From NCBI RefSeq assembly GCF_007489275.1, contig NZ_VLNR01000013.1, positions 1 to 64,000 of the forward strand: a stretch of DNA of 64,000 nucleotides, in the 5' to 3' direction. Position numbers and translations under genes: made by a program. Shown here piece by piece: positions 27,543-36,662 of the stretch (positions are counted from its first letter, which is position 1; each line of letters starts with the position of its first letter). The notes below the pieces were generated by a model that saw only the letters and a program-made list of their open reading frames with translations, did not search any database and was not told where the DNA came from. The stretch is from Aquimarina algiphila. Its GTDB lineage: Bacteria > Bacteroidota > Bacteroidia > Flavobacteriales > Flavobacteriaceae.

Positions 27543-28955
27543 TTATTGAAAGACAAATTCACGTTTTTTTCCATCTCTATCTACAAGACTAATTGTGATG
27601 TCTTCGTCTTTATATTTATTTTCGATTATTTGCTTTACTTCAAGAACATTTTTTACTTTTTTACCATCAATTTCGCTAATAACTAATCCTTCTAAATTAT
27701 ATCTTTTCATTCTTGAACTCAATGCTTTACTAATTACAACACCATGATCAAGTTTAAAGTTCTTTAAATAATCTTTTGGAGGGTTTGCAACTTCTACACC
27801 AACATCATCAATGTTGTATCGTTGTATCTCATATTTGGATAAAGTAACTGGTAGTACTAGTTCTTTATTTTTTCTAAGTACTCTTACGTTAATAACATCT
27901 TTTGGCCTCTTGCTATTTACATATCCGGTTAAATCAGCAAATTTTCTAATAGGTAGTCCATCGATTTCTTTTATAACATCTCCTTCTAAAAGTCCTGCCT
28001 TTTTCGCTCCGCTTTCTTCGGCTACAGAGGCAACAAATACTCCTTGAGAAGTAGAGATGTCATACTCCTCCATTGCTTTTGGGTTTATTGTGCCTCCTGT
28101 GATCCCTAAAATACCTCTTTGTACACCGCCAAATTCTATAATATCATCAATTATTTTTTTAGCATTATTAGAAGGTACTGCAAAAGCATATCCAACATAA
28201 CTACCTGTTTGAGAAGTTATGGCAGTATTAATACCTATTAATTCGCCTCTTGTGTTGACTAAAGCACCACCACTGTTGCCTGGGTTAATTGCGGCATCAG
28301 TTTGTATAAAAGATTGACTTTTATTGTCAGATTCATCCAAATCTCTTGATTTAGCACTTATAATACCAGCAGTAACTGTTGAGGTAAGGTTGAAAGGGTT
28401 TCCTACAGCTAATACCCATTCTCCAATCTTAGCAGAATTAGAATCGCCAAAAGGGATGTAGGATAGTTTTTCATCTGCATCTATCTTAATCAGGGCAATG
28501 TCAGATTGTGGAGCAGTACCTACTACTTTGGCTTTATAAGATTTATTGTTATTTAATGTGATTTCAAGATCAGAAGCTCCATCAATAACATGATTATTTG
28601 TTACAATGTATCCATCTTCTGTAATGATAACTCCAGACCCGGCACCTTGAATTCTTCTTTCCTGTGCTCCTCCGTTTCTAAAAAATTCCATTAAATTTCT
28701 GGGTGCACGAGTGATTCCATATTGTTTGACATGTACTACGGCGTTAACTGTTTTTTCTGCAGCTAGCGTAAAATCAATACTAGCATTTGGTATACTTGAA
28801 TTCGTATTAGTGACCGTATAATTTACGGGAATTGAATTTGATTTAACTTCATTTTCCGTAACAACAGTTTCGGGTTCTAAAAACAGTTTATATAATCCTA
28901 AAGTAAATACTCCTGCAAGGACTGCTACAACCAATAAGCTCAAAAATCTTTTCAT
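27543..28955 (-). CDS. Deg/HtrA-family periplasmic serine protease with two PDZ domains
   Basis: A Do-like protease-chaperone for misfolded envelope proteins. Counting from the ATG at 28955: N-terminal membrane anchor (MKRFLSLLVVAVLAGVF), trypsin-like domain with His122 (TNNHVIDG), Asp152 (SDIALIKID) and Ser228 (GNSGGAL), then two PDZ domains (GVFVASVAEESGAKKAGLLEG region and the degenerate C-terminal one with LEGLVISEIDGKKVKN). An ATG at 28985 would add ten basic residues (MVKSNKKEKK) and is less likely given the signal anchor. It is divergent from dapF with a 130-165 bp shared promoter region. Confidence 0.93.
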   Translation of the reverse strand: MKRFLSLLVVAVLAGVFTLGLYKLFLEPETVVTENEVKSNSIPVNYTVTNTNSSIPNASIDFTLAAEKTVNAVVHVKQYGITRAPRNLMEFFRNGGAQERRIQGAGSGVIITEDGYIVTNNHVIDGASDLEITLNNNKSYKAKVVGTAPQSDIALIKIDADEKLSYIPFGDSNSAKIGEWVLAVGNPFNLTSTVTAGIISAKSRDLDESDNKSQSFIQTDAAINPGNSGGALVNTRGELIGINTAITSQTGSYVGYAFAVPSNNAKKIIDDIIEFGGVQRGILGITGGTINPKAMEEYDISTSQGVFVASVAEESGAKKAGLLEGDVIKEIDGLPIRKFADLTGYVNSKRPKDVINVRVLRKNKELVLPVTLSKYEIQRYNIDDVGVEVANPPKDYLKNFKLDHGVVISKALSSRMKRYNLEGLVISEIDGKKVKNVLEVKQIIENKYKDEDITISLVDRDGKKREFVFQ

Positions 28956-29092
28956 TTTCTTTTCTTTTTTGTTTGATTTTACCATTAACTTCTTTAATAG
29001 ACTATCAATAACTATTAAAATTACAATTATAGTATACTTTTTTTATGATATTTAACTCACAATTAACAACAGTTTTATGTTGACATTCTTTG

Positions 29093-29100
29093 TACCTTTG
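29093..29100 (+). promoter_or_regulatory. -7 box of the dapF operon
   Basis: TACCTTTG matches TAnnTTTG exactly and ends 20 bp before the dapF ATG. A clear -33 TTTG at standard spacing is missing. Confidence 0.55.
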
Positions 29101-29120
29101 TCTATATAATTGAAAGAACA

Positions 29121-29906
29121 ATGACCCTTACTTTTTATAAATATCAAGGTACCGGTAATGATTTTGTAATCATTGATAATCGTGAATCTATACTTTCCAA
29201 AAATAATACCAAATTGTTTGCCAGACTTTGTGACAGAAAATTTGGGATCGGAGCAGATGGTTTAATGTTATTAGAGTTGCCTCAAAATAACGAGGATGAT
29301 TTTACTATGGTGTATTTTAATGCAGATGGTAATGAGAGTTCTATGTGTGGTAATGGAGGGAGATGTTTGGTTGCATTTGCAGCTTTTCTTGGTGTGATTA
29401 GGGATAGAGCAACTTTTACAGCTATAGATGGTAAGCATCATGCTGAAATTAAAAACGGTTTAGTGTATTTGCAGATGCAAGATGTGTTAGAGATAGAAAA
29501 GTATGATGATCATTTGTTTCTGGATACTGGTTCTCCTCATCATGTTACTATGGTTGATGGATTATCCGAATATGATGTAGAAAATGTTGGAAGAAGAATT
29601 AGAAATGGAGCTCCCTATTTTGAAGCAGGTAGTAATGTAAATTTTGTTGAGAAAAGAAATGGTAGTTCATTTGCTGTTCGAACTTATGAAAGAGGAGTAG
29701 AAGATGAGACATTGTCTTGTGGGACTGGAGTGACAGCTGTGGCACTTTCTATGCATGCAACAAAGCTTACAGATAAGGAAGCGGTTAGTGTTCAGACCCA
29801 AGGTGGAGAATTGAAGGTCACGTTTAAGAAAACTGAAAATGGATATGAGGATATCTTTTTGATAGGTCCTGCTGAGCAGGTTTTTAAAGGAGAGTTCTCA
29901 TGGTAA
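29121..29906 (+). CDS. dapF: Diaminopimelate epimerase
   Basis: DapF converts LL- to meso-diaminopimelate for lysine and peptidoglycan synthesis. The 261-residue protein has both active-site Cys in canonical settings: Cys76 in SMCGNGGRC and Cys200 in LSCGTGVTA. Other family motifs are YQGTGNDFVIIDN (about 8-20), FGIGADGL and GSPHHV. It is the first gene of a three-gene unit; the next gene starts inside its last codons (7-bp overlap). dapA is in the same window at 48592. Confidence 0.97.
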   Translation: MTLTFYKYQGTGNDFVIIDNRESILSKNNTKLFARLCDRKFGIGADGLMLLELPQNNEDDFTMVYFNADGNESSMCGNGGRCLVAFAAFLGVIRDRATFTAIDGKHHAEIKNGLVYLQMQDVLEIEKYDDHLFLDTGSPHHVTMVDGLSEYDVENVGRRIRNGAPYFEAGSNVNFVEKRNGSSFAVRTYERGVEDETLSCGTGVTAVALSMHATKLTDKEAVSVQTQGGELKVTFKKTENGYEDIFLIGPAEQVFKGEFSW

Positions 29907-30427
29907 CACTTAAAGGAGAAAACATTTATTTACGAGCTCTAGAACCAGAAGATCTTGATTTTGTTTATATAGTAGAGAATGATGAACAGATTTGGGAGAT
30001 GAGTTCTACGCAAACTCCCTATTCGAGATTTTTAATTAAACAATATTTGGAGCATGCTCATAAAGATATTTATGAAGTAAAACAATTGCGATTAGTCATT
30101 TGTTCAAATGATGATGCAGTTCTAGGATTAATTGATTTATTTGATTTTAACCCTACGCATAATAGAGCAGGTGTCGGTATTTTAATTGCAGAGAAAGAAA
30201 GCCGAGGTAAAGGTTATGGGGCAGAAGCTTTAGAACTTATAACAAATTATGGTTTTACACATCTGCATTTACATCAATTGTATGCGAATATTTCTGAAGA
30301 TAATGGGACGAGTATTAAATTATTTGAAAAAAAAGGATTTAATAAAGTTGGAGTGAAGAAAGAGTGGAATTTAGTAAAAGAAACTTATAAAGATGAATTT
30401 TTATATCAATTAATATATGTACATTAA
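29900..30427 (+). CDS. GNAT-family N-acetyltransferase (RimJ/RimL type)
   Basis: A 175-residue acetyltransferase of the RimJ/RimL branch: IYLRALEPEDLDFVYIVEND at the start, the acetyl-CoA pyrophosphate loop EKESRGKGYGAEAL (about 96-109), and LYANISEDNGTSIKLFEKKGF near the C-terminus. The acceptor is not predictable; relatives acetylate protein N-termini or spermidine-like amines. It overlaps dapF by 7 bp and mltG by 11 bp, so the three are translationally coupled, but a metabolic link is not evident. Confidence 0.9.
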   Translation: MVTLKGENIYLRALEPEDLDFVYIVENDEQIWEMSSTQTPYSRFLIKQYLEHAHKDIYEVKQLRLVICSNDDAVLGLIDLFDFNPTHNRAGVGILIAEKESRGKGYGAEALELITNYGFTHLHLHQLYANISEDNGTSIKLFEKKGFNKVGVKKEWNLVKETYKDEFLYQLIYVH

Positions 30428-31460
30428 AAAAATACTATTAGCTATTGCATTATTAGGTTTAATTGCAGGAGGAATTTTTGCATATTATGTGTATCAGGCA
30501 GTTTTTTCTCCTAATACTAGTTTTGAAAACGAAACTAAAACTGTTTATATACCAACTGGAGGAACATATACTGAGCTTATTGAGGTGATTAGTCCAATAG
30601 TTAAAGATATTTATAGTTTTGATAGAATAGCTAGAAGGAAAGGATATATTGATAATATTAAGGCTGGGCGATATATTATAAAGAAAGATTTGAATAATAA
30701 TGATATTATCAATGTTCTAAGAAGTAAAAATGAGCCAATTCAAGTTAGTTTCAATAATCAGGAAAGACTCGAAAATCTTGCCGGAAGAATTGCTACTCAG
30801 ATAGAAGCAGATAGTATTTCATTGTTAAAAGTTTTTAAAGAAAAAGCTTTTTTAGAAGCAAAGGGGTTTTCTCCAGAAACTTCTCTAGCTATGTATGTGC
30901 CAAATAAGTATGAATTCTTTTGGAATACTTCTGCAGAGCAGTTTAGAGATAGGATGCTAAAGGAGTATAATAAGTTTTGGAATGAATCGCGTCTGTCAAA
31001 AGCCAAGAAAATAGGTTTGACACCTGCTCAAGTTTGTACAGTTGCTTCGATTGTTCAAAAAGAGACAGCTAAGGTTGATGAAAGACCAAGAGTTGCGGGG
31101 GTTTATATGAATAGATATACTAATGGATGGAAATTAGATGCTGATCCAACAGTAATCTATGCAATTAAAAAACATCGTAATGATTGGGATGTAGTAATAA
31201 AACGTGTTTTGTATAAAGATTTAGAGTTAGATAGTCCTTATAATACATATAAATATGCTGCATTACCACCTGGGCCAATAACAATGCCTGATATTTCTTC
31301 TATCGATGCTGTTCTTAATTATGAAAAGCATGAATATTACTTTTTTGTTGCTAACGTAGAGAATTTTGGATACCATAAATTCGCTAAGACATTGAGTCAG
31401 CATAATCGTAATAAAAAACAGTATGTAAAGTGGATTAACGAGAAGGGGATAAATAGGTAG
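30417..31460 (+). CDS. mltG: Endolytic transglycosylase MltG
   Basis: MltG cuts nascent glycan strands and sets their length. The 347-residue protein has one N-terminal membrane segment (about 5-27), a LysM-like linker (about 42-105) and the YceG catalytic domain with the active-site Glu216 in SIVQKETAKVDERP, followed by RVAGVYMNRY, LDADPTVIYA and SPYNTYKYAALPPGPI. All key motifs are intact. It is third in the dapF unit and ends at a hairpin overlapping its last codons. Confidence 0.95.
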   Translation: MYIKKILLAIALLGLIAGGIFAYYVYQAVFSPNTSFENETKTVYIPTGGTYTELIEVISPIVKDIYSFDRIARRKGYIDNIKAGRYIIKKDLNNNDIINVLRSKNEPIQVSFNNQERLENLAGRIATQIEADSISLLKVFKEKAFLEAKGFSPETSLAMYVPNKYEFFWNTSAEQFRDRMLKEYNKFWNESRLSKAKKIGLTPAQVCTVASIVQKETAKVDERPRVAGVYMNRYTNGWKLDADPTVIYAIKKHRNDWDVVIKRVLYKDLELDSPYNTYKYAALPPGPITMPDISSIDAVLNYEKHEYYFFVANVENFGYHKFAKTLSQHNRNKKQYVKWINEKGINR

Positions 31461-31479
31461 ATTTATATCCTCTTTTTTG
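31443..31479 (+). terminator. Probable terminator of the dapF-GNAT-mltG unit
   Basis: GGGGATAAAT pairs with ATTTATATCCTC (one bulged A) around a short loop and is followed by six T. The left arm overlaps the last codons of mltG. Confidence 0.55.
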
Positions 31480-31813
31480 TAGGAAAAAATAGAGTTTTTT
31501 TTCTGTACTGCTTTAAAAACTTCATCAATTTATTAACAAAATTGTATTTTTTTTGTGAATTACTATTAAAAGTTTAGGTTTATTTTTATTCGACTAAAAG
31601 ACTTGGTTCGACGTTTAAGTGTCAATTTTAAGGTTTTTTATACAAATTTTAGTGCTTTTTAAGCTTGTTTTTTTGATATAAAACGCTGTTTTTCAGCATT
31701 ATAATAATTTTAACACTCTGTTCTTTTTTATTTTTAAAAAAGTCGTATATTTGCACGGCAAAAATTTAAGTAGAGGGGACCATTTTTTTAATGGCTACTT
31801 AGAAATTTTTTAT
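31480..31813. other. AT-rich intergenic stretch upstream of the lysozyme-like gene
   Basis: No gene is seen. The stretch holds poly-T/A tracts and, at 31746-31753, TATATTTG, a good -7 box 60 bp before the next ATG. That box lies inside a possible TTG-started extension (31751) of the downstream gene, which argues for the later ATG start. Confidence 0.5.
31746..31753 (+). promoter_or_regulatory. -7 box of the lysozyme-like protein gene
   Basis: TATATTTG, exact match to TAnnTTTG, followed by GCACGG; it predicts a leader of about 50 nt to the ATG at 31814. No clear -33 TTTG is present. Confidence 0.5.
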
Positions 31814-32458
31814 ATGATAAAGAGGATAATAGGATTATCTATATTACTTACAATTGGAGGGGCGCTTTTGTTGAGTTTTACAACAAAAGAGAAAGTAGAT
31901 TTTAGCTCCTATAGTACTGCTGGTTTGGATTTGTACTACATTGCACCTAATTTTAGTGAAATTGAAGATGATAGCGCATTTTTTTCTCCTGAACTGGGGA
32001 AAACTTATGTAGGATTTAAAGAGGCTGTTGCTTTTAAAGAATCTCGTGGCGACTATGGTGTGGTGAATCAATTTGGTTATATGGGGAAATATCAATTCGG
32101 TAAAGGAACATTGGCTTTAATTGGTGTTAAAAATGTTTCAAAAAACCAATTTCTTAGAAATCCAGAACTTCAGGAAAAAGCTTTTTATGCAAATCTTTCT
32201 AGGAATAAATGGGTTTTACGTAGGGATATTAAATGGTTTGCCGGTAAAAGAATGAATGGTGTAGAGGTAACAGAATCTGGAATTCTTGCTGCTGCCCATC
32301 TAGCTGGGCCTGGTGCAGTAAAAAGATATTTGCGTACTGGTGGAGTAGAAGGATTTGCTGATGCATTTGGTACTACTATTCGATATTATATGAAACGATT
32401 TGGAGGGTATGATACGTCTTTTGTCGTTGCGAATAGAAGAGCGAAAGCTGTATTGTGA
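31814..32458 (+). CDS. Lysozyme-like (transglycosylase-fold) secreted protein
   Basis: A 214-residue protein (from the ATG at 31814) with an N-terminal signal/anchor (MIKRIIGLSILLTIGGALLL). The centre has the pattern of lysozyme-superfamily muramidases: FKEAVAFKESRGDYGVVNQF with a candidate catalytic Glu76, then GYMGKYQFGKGTL, and later AAHLAGPGAVKRYL. I infer that it binds or cleaves peptidoglycan; similar flavobacterial proteins are often labelled only as peptidoglycan-binding. A TTG at 31751 would extend the frame by 21 residues across the -7 box and is rejected. It is convergent with the RsmI-like gene (11 bp apart). Confidence 0.78.
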   Translation: MIKRIIGLSILLTIGGALLLSFTTKEKVDFSSYSTAGLDLYYIAPNFSEIEDDSAFFSPELGKTYVGFKEAVAFKESRGDYGVVNQFGYMGKYQFGKGTLALIGVKNVSKNQFLRNPELQEKAFYANLSRNKWVLRRDIKWFAGKRMNGVEVTESGILAAAHLAGPGAVKRYLRTGGVEGFADAFGTTIRYYMKRFGGYDTSFVVANRRAKAVL

Positions 32459-32469
32459 TCGTAGTTTCT

Positions 32470-33198
32470 TTATTCTCGTTGTATTATGTATATAGTAGGT
32501 CTTTTATGTAGATCTATTTCTTCTTTTTTCCATTCTTCAATGGTTTTAGTGGCAATGAATTCGGTAGTAAGTGTGATGTCGCATGCAATACACAATCGGG
32601 TATTGGGGTGTAGCATAGATGTTAGGTCTGCGAACATTTTGTCATTTCTGTATGGTGTTTCTATAAATATTTGAGATTGGTTCCTTTCTAGTGAGATTTT
32701 TTCTAAATGTTTGATGGTAGATTTTCTCTCATTTTTGTCAATAGGTAAATACCCATTGAATGTGAAATTTTGTCCATTCATTCCACTGCTCATCATAGCT
32801 AATAAAATAGAGGATGGGCCAACAAGTGGTGTTACAGGGATACCTTTTTCATGGGCTATTTTTACAACTTCTGCTCCAGGATCAGCGATTCCTGGGCAAC
32901 CTGCGTCTGATAGTAGTCCTATTGATTCCCCGTTAAGACAAGGGGTCAGGTAGCTTGGGATTTCTGAAGTATCAGTGTATTTATTAACCGTGTGTATGAC
33001 AAGAGAGCGTTGAGATTTGCTAGGGCTTACTTTTTTTATAAACCTTCTGGCGGGTTTTTCGTTCTCTACAATGTAATGATTTACTTGTTCTAGTACTTTT
33101 TTAATGGATATTGGTAGAACTTCTAAGGGGACATCGTCTCCTAGCCGAGTTGGTATTAAGTATAATTTTCCTTTGGGATCTAGGGGTTTAAGCTCCAT
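32470..33198 (-). CDS. RsmI-like SAM-dependent methyltransferase (tetrapyrrole methylase fold)
   Basis: A 242-residue protein of the tetrapyrrole-methylase fold. It has GKLYLIPTRLGD at the start (RsmI normally has LYVVATPIGN), GLLSDAGCPGIADPGAEVV (about 95-113), VTPLVGPSSILLAMMSSG and the C-terminal CIACDITLTTEF. RsmI makes the 2'-O-methyl of C1402 in 16S rRNA; this shorter Bacteroidota form may be a paralogue, since the YIVE/RRxIKK segment is present but the C-terminal extension is missing. Rated confident for fold, moderate for substrate. Confidence 0.85.
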   Translation of the reverse strand: MELKPLDPKGKLYLIPTRLGDDVPLEVLPISIKKVLEQVNHYIVENEKPARRFIKKVSPSKSQRSLVIHTVNKYTDTSEIPSYLTPCLNGESIGLLSDAGCPGIADPGAEVVKIAHEKGIPVTPLVGPSSILLAMMSSGMNGQNFTFNGYLPIDKNERKSTIKHLEKISLERNQSQIFIETPYRNDKMFADLTSMLHPNTRLCIACDITLTTEFIATKTIEEWKKEEIDLHKRPTIYIIQRE

Positions 33199-33423
33199 AG
33201 GTTTATAAGTGGTTTTTAGTATAGTTTTTTAATGTTTAGGTGATAGGTTGTGTCTTTGTTTTTGTTGATTGCACACTAAAATAATATTATTTTTTTATTG
33301 TTATTGATTATGACGCTATTATTTGTGTTTGTAGTATTTGTTTCTGGGGTATGAGATGTTTTGGTGTTTTTATATGGGTAGTGTTGTTTTGAGAGTGATG
33401 AGAGTAAAGCGTTATTTTTGTAG

Positions 33424-33888
33424 TTAATTGCTTTTTTGCAATCTTAAAGCTATATTTTCGCAAGCTTCATCAAGCATTCGAAAAACATCTTCAAAGCCTT
33501 GTTCACCGCCATAATATGGATCTGGGACATCGAGATTTTTATTTGGATGAAGTTCGTTGAGAATGTGATTAACTTTGGTTCTATCTTCTTCGTTATTCGT
33601 GAGTTTAATAATGTTTTGGTAGTTAGAGTGATCCATTGCGTAGATGTAATCGTAGGTTTTGAAATCACTTGCCTTAAATTGAGCTGCGCGTTGACTTGCT
33701 ATGTCTATGCCATGTTTTTTGGCTACATCAATAGATCTTGTGTCTGGTTTATTGCCAATATGGTAGCTACTTGTACCGCAGGATTCAACGCTATATTTGT
33801 TTAGGTCGAGTTTTGATTTTAAGATTCCTTCTGCTAGAGGGGATCTGCAGATGTTTCCGAGGCATACCATTAGGATTTTGATTTTCAT
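33424..33888 (-). CDS. Low-molecular-weight protein-tyrosine phosphatase
   Basis: A 154-residue phosphatase with the P loop VCLGNICRSPLAEG (catalytic Cys9, Arg15) right at the N-terminus and the general acid in VPDPYYGG (about 120-127). The C-terminal DVFRMLDEACENI helix is typical. These enzymes act on phosphotyrosine proteins or, in some bacteria, on capsule-export kinases; no tyrosine kinase gene is adjacent. It lies between the RsmI-like gene and dnaA, all on the minus strand with gaps over 100 bp. Confidence 0.95.
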   Translation of the reverse strand: MKIKILMVCLGNICRSPLAEGILKSKLDLNKYSVESCGTSSYHIGNKPDTRSIDVAKKHGIDIASQRAAQFKASDFKTYDYIYAMDHSNYQNIIKLTNNEEDRTKVNHILNELHPNKNLDVPDPYYGGEQGFEDVFRMLDEACENIALRLQKSN

Positions 33889-34009
33889 GTTTTTGCTTTG
33901 TTATTTGAGTATTCAAAACAGATCATGTATGCATATTTACTGTAAACCCGATGGTGAAATAAAGGGGGTGTCTTATGGTTTGTTTTTTTTGGTAAAATAT
34001 GCTTAATGT

Positions 34010-35437
34010 TTATAACGTAAGTTTCTTTCCTAGGTCCTCTACGTATTTTCTAAATTGTTTGTCTGTAGAAGAAAGGTTGTCCACTGTTTTGCAAGCATGA
34101 AGAACTGTTGCATGATCTCTCTTGCCAATTTGTGTACCGATACTTGCTAGTGAGGCCTTGGTTAGCTTTTTAGCAAAAAACATAGCTAGTTGACGTGCTT
34201 GGACAATATGACGTTTACGTGTTTTGGATTGAAGTGTTTCTACATCCATTTGGAAATAATCACTAACGACCTTCTGAATGTAGTCTATTGATACTTCTCG
34301 TTTTGTATTTTTTACGTAGTTGTCTACTATAGTTTTGGCTAAATCTATAGTAATATCCTTTTTGTTAAAAGAAGAATGGGCAATTAGTGAGATAATAGCG
34401 CCTTCCAATTCTCTTATGTTGGTTTTTATGTTGTTAGCAAGAAACTCTACTATTTCTTCAGGCATTTCCACGCCGTCACGATATAATTTATTTTTGATAA
34501 TAGAAATTCTGGTTTCAAAATCTGGTTGATGTAGTTCTGCAGATAGTCCCCATTTAAAACGAGATAATAATCGTTGCTCTATGTCTTGCATGTCAACAGG
34601 AGCTTTATCACTTGTTAGGATTACTTGTTTACCATTTTGATGTAAATGGTTGAATATATGGAAGAATACATCTTGAGTTCCTGCTTTGCCTGATAAAAGT
34701 TGAATATCATCAACAATAAGTACATCAATTATCTGGTAAAAATGAATAAAATCATTTCTATTATTCTTTTTTACAGATTCAATATATTGTTGAGTGAATT
34801 TTTCTGCTGATATGTATAAAACAGTTTTCTCTGGGTAATTATCTTTGATGTTAACACCTATAGCATGAGCTAGGTGTGTTTTGCCTAGACCAACTCCTCC
34901 AAAAATAAGTAATGGGTTAAAAGAGGTCCCTCCAGGTTTGTTGGCTACGGCCATACCTGCAGAACGTGCTAATCGATTAGAATCTCCTTCCAAGAAATTT
35001 TCAAAGTTGTAACTAGGATTTAATTGAGATTCAATTTTTACATTTCTTATCCCTGGGATAACAAACGGATTTTTAAGTTCTGGGTTTTTACTTTTAATAG
35101 GAACGTCAACTTCTTGTGAATTAACCGGAGTGCGATTTGCGCTAGGTATTTTTTCAGTAAATGGTTTTTTGTTACCGTACGTGTTTTCCATTTTGATAAC
35201 ATAAACCAACTTTGCACTTTCGCCTAATTCTCGGGTTAATGAAACTTTAAGAAGATTTACATAATGTTCTTCTAACCATTCATAAAAAAATTTACTAGGA
35301 ACCTGTATGCTCAGGGCGCTATCTGTAAGTTTTACAGCTTTGATTGGCTCAAACCAAGTTTTAAAAGCTTGGGGCGTGATGTTGTCTTCTATAAAAGACA
35401 AACAATTATCCCAAACTGACTGCGCGGTTACATTCAT
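34010..35437 (-). CDS. dnaA: Chromosomal replication initiator protein DnaA
   Basis: A full-length 475-residue DnaA. Domain I (1-90, VWDNCLSFIEDNITPQAFKTWF), a short linker, the AAA+ domain with Walker A GGVGLGKTHL (about 185-194) and Walker B VLIVDDIQLL, arginine-finger region LLSRFKWG, and domain IV with the DnaA signature KRDHATVLHACKTV. It is divergent from an acyl-CoA thioesterase gene. No cluster of DnaA boxes is seen on either side, so the origin is probably elsewhere, and dnaN is not adjacent, both common in Bacteroidota. Confidence 0.98.
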   Translation of the reverse strand: MNVTAQSVWDNCLSFIEDNITPQAFKTWFEPIKAVKLTDSALSIQVPSKFFYEWLEEHYVNLLKVSLTRELGESAKLVYVIKMENTYGNKKPFTEKIPSANRTPVNSQEVDVPIKSKNPELKNPFVIPGIRNVKIESQLNPSYNFENFLEGDSNRLARSAGMAVANKPGGTSFNPLLIFGGVGLGKTHLAHAIGVNIKDNYPEKTVLYISAEKFTQQYIESVKKNNRNDFIHFYQIIDVLIVDDIQLLSGKAGTQDVFFHIFNHLHQNGKQVILTSDKAPVDMQDIEQRLLSRFKWGLSAELHQPDFETRISIIKNKLYRDGVEMPEEIVEFLANNIKTNIRELEGAIISLIAHSSFNKKDITIDLAKTIVDNYVKNTKREVSIDYIQKVVSDYFQMDVETLQSKTRKRHIVQARQLAMFFAKKLTKASLASIGTQIGKRDHATVLHACKTVDNLSSTDKQFRKYVEDLGKKLTL

Positions 35438-35636
35438 TCTTACTGGTTAGGTTTACTTTTTTTTGTTAAGATACTAAAAAGAAATTGTTGAAAAACTCCT
35501 TACTGTTTTTGCACGACAAATATGTGAACAAAAAATGTAAAAAAAAAACGATTTGGGTATTGAATATTAATTATTTTTTTTGCATAATTTGATAGTACTA
35601 CTTTTAACTTTAATACTAATTTTTGATTATAACAAT

Positions 35637-36041
35637 ATGCCAATCACTTCAGAAACCTCATTAAAAGTACGATATGCTGAAACAGATCAAATGGGCGTAG
35701 TACACCATGGGAACTATGCACAGTACTTAGAATTAGCACGAATCGATTGGTTGTCCCGATTAGGGATTTCATACAAATCAATGGAAGAAAATGGTGTTAT
35801 ACTTCCTGTGTTTACATTAGACCTTAAATTTAAGAAATCTGCCTTCTTTGACGATAATTTGACTGTTAAAACTTCATTGAGGAAAATTCCTACAGTTAAA
35901 ATAATTTTTGACTATGAAATTTACAATCAAAATCAAGAATTACTAACAATCGCTTCTACAACTTTGGTCTTTGTTAATGATAAAACAAGAAAACCTACTT
36001 CATGTCCTCCTTATTTACTTGAAAAAATAAAAAATTATTAA
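35637..36041 (+). CDS. Hotdog-fold acyl-CoA thioesterase (YbgC/4HBT type)
   Basis: A 134-residue hotdog protein from the ATG at 35637: TSLKVRYAETDQMGVVHHGNYAQYLELARIDWL carries the YbgC-type motif with the catalytic Asp of ETDQMG and a nearby HHGNY. A TTG at 35580 would add 19 hydrophobic residues and is unlikely, because the family begins just before this motif. It hydrolyses acyl-CoA thioesters; the natural chain is unknown. Its stop codon interlocks with the stop of yigZ on the opposite strand (TTAA at 36038-36041). Confidence 0.92.
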   Translation: MPITSETSLKVRYAETDQMGVVHHGNYAQYLELARIDWLSRLGISYKSMEENGVILPVFTLDLKFKKSAFFDDNLTVKTSLRKIPTVKIIFDYEIYNQNQELLTIASTTLVFVNDKTRKPTSCPPYLLEKIKNY

Positions 36042-36652
36042 CCCTCTATTCTTTTAATTTCTATTTCATACAACGGGGAGAAAATGTCTTTTATTTTATC
36101 AGAGATCTTTTTTCTTACAGAAATATAAATTTTGCAATTAAGTTCTAACTCTTGTTTGTTGATTTTCAGTTTGTTTTCTTTTATGATACGCATGACTTTA
36201 TTCATGTCTTTGTATTCAAAAATAATAACATAATTGATGTTGATAGTTTTTTCTATAATGTTAGATGCTTCTAGGGCTAATTGAGCTGCGGTTCTATAGG
36301 CGTTAATTAGTCCGCCTACTCCTAGTTTTACACCGCCAAAATAACGTACAACAACGATTAATATGTTAGTAACCTCAAATGATTGAATTTGTCCATATAT
36401 AGGCTGTCCGGCAGAATTAGAAGGCTCACCATCATCGTTAGAACGATATCTTGGGTTTTCTGTGCCAATTTGCCAGGCATAACACCAATGTCGTGCAGAG
36501 TGATGTTGTTTTTTAAGGCGTTCCAGGATCTGTTTTGCGTCCTCTTCGGATATAATAGGAAATGTGTATCCAAAAAATTTACTGTTTCGATCTTTGAAAA
36601 GAACCTCGTTTCCTGAAGTGTTAATCGTTTTATAGGTGTCGTTTATGTCCAA
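36038..36652 (-). CDS. YigZ/IMPACT-family protein
   Basis: A 204-residue protein with the UPF0029 N-terminal domain: SKFFGYTFPI, KKQHHSARHWCYAWQIG, RSNDDGEPSNSAGQPIYGQI, and VVRYFGGVKLGVGGLINAYRTAA, then the smaller C-terminal ferredoxin-like domain. Relatives of IMPACT/YigZ are linked to translation regulation, but the bacterial role is not settled. It is the last gene of the ribD-HAD-EamA-YigZ unit, 10 bp after the EamA gene. Confidence 0.93.
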   Translation of the reverse strand: MDINDTYKTINTSGNEVLFKDRNSKFFGYTFPIISEEDAKQILERLKKQHHSARHWCYAWQIGTENPRYRSNDDGEPSNSAGQPIYGQIQSFEVTNILIVVVRYFGGVKLGVGGLINAYRTAAQLALEASNIIEKTININYVIIFEYKDMNKVMRIIKENKLKINKQELELNCKIYISVRKKISDKIKDIFSPLYEIEIKRIEG

Positions 36653-36662
36653 TTTGATCTTG

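Noticed and set aside
31751..31813. TTG-started extension of the lysozyme-like gene
   Set aside because: The -7 box TATATTTG overlaps the TTG, and the ATG at 31814 begins directly with the signal peptide.
35438..35636. Origin of replication next to dnaA
   Set aside because: No TTATCCACA-type DnaA boxes or AT-rich unwinding repeats were seen in the divergent region, and Bacteroidota origins are often away from dnaA.
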